Source of the DNA: Pseudofrankia asymbiotica | GTDB taxonomy: Bacteria > Actinomycetota > Actinomycetes > Frankiales > Frankiaceae | Assembly: GCF_001983105.1 (NCBI RefSeq) | Contig: NZ_MOMC01000068.1 | Span: 35,340 to 41,859 of the forward strand | Length of the DNA: 6,520 bases | Direction of reading: 5' to 3' | Part shown: positions 5,401 through 6,520 of the stretch, piece after piece | How the letters are laid out: each line of letters opens with the position of its first letter | Position numbering within the stretch: position 1 is the stretch's first letter | Notes under the pieces: model-generated | What the model was told of the DNA's origin: nothing | The model's input: only the letters and a program-made list of their open reading frames with translations | Databases searched by the model: none | Made by a program: the position numbers and the translations under genes

Positions 5401-6520
5401 CGAGACCGCCGAGACCACTGGGATCACTGAGACCGCCGGTACCGCGCTGGCCCTGAGGCCGGACGCCTCCCTGGTCGACCCCGGGATCGCCTCAGGATCG
5501 TCGAAGCCGGCTGGCGAACTCGCGGCATCCTCGCCGACGGCGCCGGCCGTACCGGAGTCCTCTACGGCGCTGGCCCCCTTGGCCGCCGCGACGGCCGCTC
5601 CCCGTCGCGGGGCGTTCGAGCCGGCCCAGAAGGCCATCGCCGCTGGTTCGTCGGCCGACACGGCGACGGACGAGATGGACGACGCGACGGTCGCCACCGC
5701 GGAGACGGCCGACGCCTCCGCACGGGCTCCCGGTGCCCGGGCACGCGCTCGGGCCGCTCGTCGCGGTGCCCGCCGACGGCGGATCACCACGATCGTCGTC
5801 GCCGCCGTCGTCGCCCTGCTGGCCACGCTGGTACCACTCGCCCTGCGGTCGACCGGCGGCGCCGCGACGGTCGACACGGCCGACGCGGTACCGGCATCAC
5901 CCGCCTCCTCCGTGGCGCCGGCTGTCGGCGCGCCGGGGGCGAGCGGCACGGCCGCGGCCGGTACCCCCTCTCCGGCGCCGGTGGCCTCCGCCGCACAGCC
6001 GCCAGCAGCCGCCACCGGCCCGGCTGGAGCGGCCGGAGCGGCACCGCCCGACGCGAACGCACGGCCGGGGGTGCCGGGGCTGTGGCTGCAGTCGGTGTCC
6101 GCTGGCGTGACCGTCTCGGTCATCGCGCCGTTCGACGGCGGCTCGGTGACGTCCTACCGGGTGACGACGAACCCTGGCGGAGTGCGCAGCCTGGCCAAGC
6201 CGGGCATTTTCCAGGTCTCGGTCGACGGATGTGCCGAGGTCAGCGTGACGGTGCAGGCGATCGGCCCAGGCGGTTCCTCCCCGACGTCGTCGCCGGTGAA
6301 GGCCCGTGGCTGCGTGCCACCCAACGAGCCGCGAGGACTGCTGTCCATCCCGGACGGCCATGGCCATCTCATCATCAACTGGGATACGCCGGCCAACGTG
6401 GGTGGGAACCAGATCTCGCTGACCTACGACCTCACGATCTACCGGACCGGACCGTCCGGTGTCACCTCGGAGACGGTCAGCGTGAGCGGTCACAGCTACA
6501 CCCGGACCGCGCCCGGCCCG
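2414..6520 (+). CDS. Very large transmembrane Ser/Thr protein kinase with FN3 ectodomain (3' end cut)
   Basis: The frame is unbroken for 1,369 codons and leaves the window. ATG 2414 has GAGG four bases upstream and places 30 residues before the kinase fold. Kinase domain, about 31-302: glycine loop GEGGMGTV (39-46), VAVK with Lys60, alpha-C Glu79, catalytic HHDLKPGN (152-159, Asp154, Asn159), DFG 171-173, GTPGYMAPE (210-218), and Arg289 in DRPSA. All core catalytic residues are present, so activity is expected: transfer of ATP phosphate to Ser/Thr of proteins in the cytoplasm. Odd points are HHD for HRD and an Arg-Gly repeat in the activation loop. Residues about 303-1106 are a low-complexity Ala/Pro/Val/Asp/Glu linker. 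An Arg-rich stretch (about 1107-1123) precedes one membrane helix (1124-1144). Outside follow an Ala/Pro/Gly spacer and two FN3-like domains, about 1217-1300 and 1304 onward; the second is cut. The layout is PknB-like, receptor-type, but with FN3 instead of PASTA repeats. Substrate and ligand are unknown. Confidence 0.93.
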   Translation, partial: MPDEGSSSAIAIIEPQPGAPLRPRDPAFVGSYRILRLLGEGGMGTVYLGEAVDGRRVAVKVIQSEYARDPEFRERFRAETAHARQVSEFYTAEVLDADPDAALPYLVTEFVPGPTLRAAVTAGGPLEADDLARLAVGMAAALTAIHAAGIAHHDLKPGNVLLGPSGPRVIDFGIANGFAGPAAGHNGRGGGRGRGRGRGRGHAHDAAQIGTPGYMAPEQAQGEEVGPAADVFAWAAVMTFAASGAPPFGEGSPEELLRRVARDNPDLGPLPSDLVPLVRKAFSKDPLDRPSAADLLLTLMGEKSAEQRSPAPRPAERRRAIGPAASSSGLPGPSGSARPSGPSASTPAARASSAPPAAVTPPPARARPVAPSVPLPPLPPPPLALPPLALPPLAEIPLALPAADDSSDSHPDPAAQGSITVKDGAAPTGPENAVGAPPAVEVPVASLETSMAPSFLEAAANPPAPSISGPGFLVSAPDVPAWMSEPSGLVAAETLAGAPAPPADLLNPVAVDPAATPDPVQVGSPDAASAVASSSVAPAGVGPIWVESVVDGAPDVPTHGSGVTAEPVVDLLTPAEPATDDQVDAAPMTPPGHDAVLAAAVVEAAPAAEPVAEPGVDDAVDTAQAIPPSPHTATEPPADGLVVPTVRDVPMPAAEYPIVDPPPIGPDVDDPLDISPTDPLGLGDLLEIRSDAPPTAESAAEPAMEDLVALAVLDIPPPRSTAPVRDLPLAGRPTAGAPALSPTDPPRSGDTVEARGTAEPGDTAQPFPAGAGATSPAGADDLVDVASTPPPGRDAFVSAEPLGHVDIAFDDLEDIPGVAEITVAQVTAAEVTVAEVTAAEITAAEVTDPAAQPAVVEGGAPDDETPDDGPLAHSRVVDEAALPDDEAALPDDEELEARTEVAAPDLGSPAATGAELMLAPRYDPVTAITELLPPDVLAARAAATEIDVDGVIDVGPGWIQETGGRPEPALQPIRIAELHTLWDGEVDLDPADNPADETAETTGITETAGTALALRPDASLVDPGIASGSSKPAGELAASSPTAPAVPESSTALAPLAAATAAPRRGAFEPAQKAIAAGSSADTATDEMDDATVATAETADASARAPGARARARAARRGARRRRITTIVVAAVVALLATLVPLALRSTGGAATVDTADAVPASPASSVAPAVGAPGASGTAAAGTPSPAPVASAAQPPAAATGPAGAAGAAPPDANARPGVPGLWLQSVSAGVTVSVIAPFDGGSVTSYRVTTNPGGVRSLAKPGIFQVSVDGCAEVSVTVQAIGPGGSSPTSSPVKARGCVPPNEPRGLLSIPDGHGHLIINWDTPANVGGNQISLTYDLTIYRTGPSGVTSETVSVSGHSYTRTAPGP
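2972..3016 (+). repeat. Arg-Gly repeat tract in the kinase activation loop
   Basis: The bases encode GRGGGRGRGRGRGRG (residues 187-201), with six Arg in 15 residues, all Arg codons CGC, CGG or CGA. At DNA level it is a nearly pure G/C tract, broken only by two A's (2998 and 3001). It lies between DFG (171-173) and APE (216-218), the loop that normally carries the activating Thr residues. The frame is kept on both sides, so this is an in-frame expansion and not a frameshift. Confidence 0.85.
3536..3595 (+). repeat. Leu-Pro repeat (LPPL) in the kinase linker
   Basis: Three LPPL units occur at residues 375-378, 385-388 and 390-393, joined by Pro and Ala. The codons TTG/CTG CCG CCG CTT/CTG recur with little change, suggesting local duplication. 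The segment would form an extended polyproline-like spacer just after the Arg-containing start of the linker. Confidence 0.6.
4874..4948 (+). repeat. Five 15-bp tandem units encoding VTAAE pentapeptides
   Basis: Units start at 4874, 4889, 4904, 4919 and 4934. The second and fourth units, GTCACGGCGGCCGAG, are identical. The fifth differs by one base (ATC for GTC). The first and third are more diverged. The residues are 821-845 (ITVAQ, VTAAE, VTVAE, VTAAE, ITAAE). The array keeps the frame and lies in the acidic middle of the linker, a likely site of copy-number change between strains. Confidence 0.85.
5048..5089 (+). repeat. Two 21-bp direct repeats encoding EAALPDD
   Basis: The units at 5048-5068 and 5069-5089 differ by one base (GCG against GCA in the second codon). 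They encode residues 879-892, EAALPDD twice, and lie about 100 bases after the VTAAE array. The near identity points to a recent in-frame duplication. Confidence 0.85.

Overview
The window is very GC-rich DNA with strong G/C preference at third codon positions. This, together with a PknB-type Ser/Thr kinase carrying extracellular fibronectin type III (FN3) domains and a group 1 luciferase-like oxidoreductase, points to an actinobacterium. A Frankia-like or related filamentous actinomycete is plausible, but the sequence does not settle the genus. All the genes I can support lie on the + strand.

Layout. (1) Positions 3-188 are the 3' end of an unrecognised gene. It is followed by a five-unit 9-bp tandem repeat (211-255) and a perfect 11-bp GC hairpin (263-288), a likely terminator. 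(2) Positions 289-873 are gene-poor. They hold a very weak 15-codon ORF (452-499) and a striking perfect 15-bp hairpin (669-707). (3) Positions 874-1893 encode a complete flavin-dependent, bacterial luciferase-like monooxygenase (339 aa), followed 10 bp after the stop by a hairpin (1904-1936). (4) Positions 1894-2270 are non-coding, with a second hairpin (1991-2019) and a leader just before the next gene that can fold in two competing ways around a strong Shine-Dalgarno sequence. (5) Positions 2271-2375 are a 34-codon small ORF with that Shine-Dalgarno. (6) From 2414 to the window edge runs one uninterrupted reading frame of 1,369 codons, still open at 6520. It encodes a very large transmembrane Ser/Thr protein kinase: an N-terminal kinase domain, a cytoplasmic low-complexity linker of about 820 residues, an Arg-rich stop-transfer segment, one membrane helix, and at least two extracellular FN3 domains.

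How the parts relate. The luciferase-like gene appears to be its own transcription unit. The small ORF ends 38 bp before the kinase ATG on the same strand, so the two are probably co-transcribed. The kinase looks like a receptor, with FN3 domains sensing outside and the kinase acting inside. It has unusual features: all core catalytic residues are present, but the HRD motif is HHD, and the activation loop carries an Arg-Gly repeat in place of any phosphorylatable Ser or Thr. No mobile element, tRNA, rRNA or CRISPR array was seen.
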